From Ochrobactrum sp. Q0168 (GTDB lineage Bacteria; Pseudomonadota; Alphaproteobacteria; Rhizobiales; Rhizobiaceae), in contig NZ_JAELXQ010000004.1 in NCBI RefSeq assembly GCF_016427605.1, positions 239,186 through 303,185 of the forward strand: a stretch of DNA of 64,000 nucleotides. Direction: 5' to 3'. Under the pieces are notes generated by a model. That model did no database searches, was not told the DNA's origin, and saw only the letters and a list, made by a program, of their open reading frames with translations. Below are positions 61,547 through 64,000 of this stretch, one piece after another. Position numbers and translations under genes: made by a program. Every line of letters begins with the position of its first letter. Within the stretch, counting starts at the first letter, position 1.

Positions 61547-62974
61547 ATATTGCTGGCGCTTGTTCTCATACATCAGCAGATCGGCACGTTTGGCGACGGC
61601 TTCGAGCGTTTCTCCGGGCGTGGTGGTTGCCGTGCCGATGGACAGGTTGAGCTGCAGCTGCGAATAATACTGATTGTTGATTTCGACCAGCCGCTTAATG
61701 TCTTCCACCATGGCTTCCGCGCCGCGCTCGTCCACATAAGGCAGCACGATTGCGAACTCGTCGCCGCCTATGCGCGCGGCATGGCCCGGCAGCTTGACGG
61801 CCTCATTCAGCACTTCGCCGATACGGCGCAGCAATCCGTCACCCGAAGCATGTCCCCAGAGATCGTTGGCGGACTTGAGGCCATTCAGATCAATGATGAT
61901 GATGGAGACGGGCAGGTGGCCCTTCCGCTCAAGCCGGTTGAGTTCATCCACGTAAAAGGCGCGGTTGTGCAGCTTGGTCAGAACGTCGTGCTTGCCAAGG
62001 TATTCCAGATAAGCTTCTGCCTTCTTGCGCGCGGTGATGTCTGTCAGCGCGACCTGTACCAGCGACCAGTCGTTTTCGTGGCCGGGTAGCACCGAGAACT
62101 GCAACAGCACATGGCGTTCGGTGCCATCCAGCGCGTAGTTGATCACCTCGCGGCGCTGAAACAGGATGCCGTTCCACAGGTCGATCAGCTGTTCGCGAAA
62201 ATGCGCTTCCATTTCCCCACGCAGAATCTGGGGCAGCGATTGCAGCAGTGTTGGCTTGTCCGGCGCGAGGAAAAGCTCCAGCGTCTCGTTGTTGATTTCC
62301 AGTACACGGATTTCGCTCATGCACTGGCGCACGAATTCCGGGTGTACATCGGTGAATACGCGGAAATCGACAATGCCGCGGTTGCGCACATCGTCCATCA
62401 GTTCCTTGATGCGGCTGAAATCCTCAACCCATAGCGATACCGGTGAATGCTCGAACAGGCCTTGCGCATGGCGCTTGTGACGATCCTGCTCACGCATCGC
62501 GTTTTCGCGCGCGGTCACGTCTTCAATCGACAGCAGGACACGATCCCAGCTGTGCTCATGACCGGGCAGGATACGACCCTTCAGCTGGATATCGATGCGC
62601 CGACCTGTCAGCGAATAGTTGATTGTGTTGCTGTAGAATGTATCGGAACCGTTCCAGAGCTGCACCATCTCATCGATATGCGGTTCCAGCATATCTTCCC
62701 GAAACACGCGCTCCAGATTGCCAATCAGATGGTCGATGTCGTTCGCTTCAAAAAGCGAAAGCGTCTTGCGATTGACCGCGAGAACCCTGATGTGGCTCGT
62801 GCAGATGCGAAGACGGCTGGTGTCTTCCATCAGAAAAGCCTTGAGGTCAGTAATGCCCTCCGACCGCCATGTGTCAAACTGCTTGCGAAGACCGCTATAG
62901 TCTTCAAGCCAAAGAGAAATAGGAGCCAGATCGAAGATGCTGGCTTTGTCGTTCACGGCCGTCTCGATGTTCAT
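61526..62974 (-). CDS. PAS-GGDEF diguanylate cyclase
   Basis: Predicted cyclic-di-GMP synthase of 482 aa: two PAS-like sensory domains (about residues 12-155 and 170-312; each opens with a PISLWLEDYS or SPVSLWVEDFS segment and ends with DVTAREN or DITARKKAEAYLE), then a GGDEF domain. The active motif is IGGDEF, intact, with LGKHDVLTKLHNRAFY and IIIDLNGLKSANDLWGHASGD before it. No membrane segments, so it is a cytoplasmic sensor. The PAS pair looks like an internal duplication. No EAL domain. Confidence 0.92.
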   Translation of the reverse strand: MNIETAVNDKASIFDLAPISLWLEDYSGLRKQFDTWRSEGITDLKAFLMEDTSRLRICTSHIRVLAVNRKTLSLFEANDIDHLIGNLERVFREDMLEPHIDEMVQLWNGSDTFYSNTINYSLTGRRIDIQLKGRILPGHEHSWDRVLLSIEDVTARENAMREQDRHKRHAQGLFEHSPVSLWVEDFSRIKELMDDVRNRGIVDFRVFTDVHPEFVRQCMSEIRVLEINNETLELFLAPDKPTLLQSLPQILRGEMEAHFREQLIDLWNGILFQRREVINYALDGTERHVLLQFSVLPGHENDWSLVQVALTDITARKKAEAYLEYLGKHDVLTKLHNRAFYVDELNRLERKGHLPVSIIIIDLNGLKSANDLWGHASGDGLLRRIGEVLNEAVKLPGHAARIGGDEFAIVLPYVDERGAEAMVEDIKRLVEINNQYYSQLQLNLSIGTATTTPGETLEAVAKRADLLMYENKRQQYSSRSGM

Positions 62975-63314
62975 TAGGTTCCCGCTTTTAACACCACCTA
63001 TCGCGAGGCGGCAATAAAATATCAGGGGCGCCTTATATTATGAAAGAGTTGTCTAGACCAGCGGCTTTGAAGTCACAGCGACGCAATATTTATAACACTA
63101 AATAAGAAATGCTGTTTCTTTTTGAAGGCGGACCGCTTTGCCATTAGCTATCTGTGCGAAAAGACATAGGCTTTGTGTGCAGCGCTTATTGAAATGGGCT
63201 ATGGCCATCACCATTCTGGCTTTTGCACATTATTCCACGCGAAGCGTGGTTCATTTGTCTGCGAAACAAGCCAAATTTATGAGGTGTCTGGTATGAAAAT
63301 CTGGAAACAGTTCC
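62975..63314. other. Intergenic region between GGDEF and YqhA-like genes
   Basis: About 340 bp, gene-free apart from an 11-codon frame at 63293-63328 overlapping the next start. A short CCACGC-GAA-GCGTGG hairpin is at 63235-63249. Promoters for both divergent genes are expected here. Confidence 0.4.
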
Positions 63315-63851
63315 ATGAAACGAATTGAGTTGATGATTGAAAGCATCATTCTGGCTTCGCGCTGGCTTTTGGTGGTTTTCTATCTGGGTCTGGCTATTGC
63401 CTTGGCCATTTACGCCGTATCTTTCGCGGGTAAGCTGTTTGACTTCGCCAGCAAGGCCACGTCGTTGAACGACACCGATACGATTTTGAAAATACTGGGG
63501 CTGATCGATGCGGCGCTGATAGCCAGCCTCGTGGTGATGGTGATCATTTCCGGCTATGAAAATTTCGTCAGCCGCTTTGATCAGGCAGGCGACGAGGTAC
63601 ACTGGCTGGGCACGATTGATGCCGGTTCGCTGAAAATCAAGGTCGCATCGACGATCGTCGCCATCTCGTCGATCCATCTGTTGCAGATTTTCCTGAACGC
63701 CACGACCTATACCTCGAACCAGCTTATGTGGTTCACGATCATTCATCTGGCCTTCGTCATGTCGGCGCTGTTTCTTGCTTATATCGACAAGCTCACAGCC
63801 AAGGATAAGAACAAGGGGAAGACCAAAGGCAAGATCGAACCCAATATCTGA
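63315..63851 (+). CDS. YqhA/UPF0114 family membrane protein
   Basis: A 178-aa inner-membrane protein with four hydrophobic segments (about residues 13-37, 58-82, 105-125 and 137-157). The family stretches are ESIILASRWLLVVFYLGLAIAL and VKIASTIVAISSIHLL-like sequence; the C-terminus is Lys-rich. Function of the family is unknown. Followed 9 bp later by the transposase end on the opposite strand. Confidence 0.88.
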   Translation: MKRIELMIESIILASRWLLVVFYLGLAIALAIYAVSFAGKLFDFASKATSLNDTDTILKILGLIDAALIASLVVMVIISGYENFVSRFDQAGDEVHWLGTIDAGSLKIKVASTIVAISSIHLLQIFLNATTYTSNQLMWFTIIHLAFVMSALFLAYIDKLTAKDKNKGKTKGKIEPNI

Positions 63852-63860
63852 GTGCCCGAT

Positions 63861-64000
63861 TCAAAATTGCAGCCTAGCAATGCGGCGTGTCATACGTCTG
63901 ATTGAGGAGATGAACATCCATGCCTCTGACGATGCGATAGAGGCTTCCCGATCTTTAGCCAGCCGACGGCAACGATTAAGCCAGGCGAAGGTTCGCTCAA
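63861..64000 (-). mobile_element. IS5-type transposase, C-terminal fragment at window edge
   Basis: The minus strand encodes the end of a transposase: ERTFAWLNRCRRLAKDRE, then ASIASSEAWMFISSIRRM and a basic tail to a TGA at 63861-63863. The ERxFAWLxRxRRLxxD block, with the catalytic Glu of the DDE triad, is typical of IS5-family (IS427-like) transposases. The rest lies beyond the window, so intactness is unknown. Confidence 0.8.

Noticed and set aside
63293..63328. An 11-codon upstream frame overlapping the yqhA-like start
   Set aside because: Too short and without its own clear ribosome site to distinguish from chance.
1..64000. CRISPR arrays, rRNA genes, prophage modules or secretion-system clusters
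   Set aside because: No regularly spaced repeats, rRNA sequence, phage structural genes or secretion components were seen anywhere in the window.

Overview
The window looks like a chromosomal segment of a Brucella/Ochrobactrum-group alphaproteobacterium (Rhizobiales, Brucellaceae). This is judged from recalled protein resemblance, not from a search: UgpABCE, adenine deaminase, LeuB and Asd have the lengths and sequences I associate with Brucella; a D-aminopeptidase relative of the Ochrobactrum anthropi enzyme is present; and a GC-rich palindromic repeat typical of the group lies at 34.45-34.6 kb. Most of the window is ordinary, GC-rich, densely packed metabolic and transport genes. One stretch near 58.6-61.5 kb looks accessory, and an IS5-type transposase runs off the right edge.

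Layout. 0-5 kb: a truncated KefB/KefC antiporter, the tctCBA tricarboxylate transporter, and an unlisted 52-aa arginine-rich protein. 5-12.4 kb: a four-gene siderophore ABC operon on the minus strand, joined by three 4-bp overlaps, divergent from a TonB-dependent receptor with a candidate RirA iron box between them; a convergent AraC regulator follows. 12.5-17.9 kb: an EamA transporter, a 45-aa DUF1127 protein, a DUF2938 membrane protein, an AzgA purine permease with a nucleoside deaminase, and gluconokinase. 17.9-24 kb: a DASS/SLC13 permease and the ugpBAEC operon, with a terminator-like hairpin between ugpB and ugpA. 24.3-29.2 kb: an M19 dipeptidase divergent from a D-aminopeptidase-like hydrolase, adenine deaminase, and tRNA-Gly(GCC). 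29.4-34.6 kb: prolyl-tRNA editing protein, thioredoxin/TPR co-chaperone, Lon-N-domain protein, Trm112-like protein, leuB, ada, and the repeat. 34.6-38.1 kb: an MHS-family MFS transporter with a large inserted loop, then asd preceded by a small Thr/Lys-rich leader peptide and a palindromic leader. 38.4-41.4 kb: matB, the divergent ohrR/ohr pair with two candidate operators, and a small zinc metallopeptidase. 41.5-50.4 kb: leuD, small glyoxalase-related genes, a CitE-like lyase, the Dcp-type M3 peptidase, MgtE and TypA/BipA. 50.5-57.9 kb: a six-gene nucleobase/nucleoside operon (cytosine-deaminase-like amidohydrolase, BMP binding protein, amidase, ABC ATPase, two permeases). 58-61.5 kb: yigZ, an AT-rich orphan gene, and a TetX-like flavin monooxygenase divergent from a TetR regulator. 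61.5-64 kb: a PAS-GGDEF cyclase, a YqhA-like protein and the IS5 transposase fragment.

Themes. Nucleobase salvage recurs: AzgA plus a deaminase, adenine deaminase, and the BMP transporter with a cytosine-deaminase-like enzyme. Peptide and D-amino-acid turnover is represented by M19, the DAP-like hydrolase and Dcp.

The observations most worth a second look are: (1) a 41-codon Thr/Lys-rich leader peptide with folding elements in front of asd, suggesting attenuation of the aspartate-family pathway; (2) a duplicated yigZ 3' end flanking an AT-rich orphan gene, marking an insertion breakpoint; (3) a 46-bp quasi-palindromic double operator overlapping the start codon of the TetR gene next to the TetX-like gene; and (4) a hairpin between ugpB and ugpA that also decides the ugpA start.
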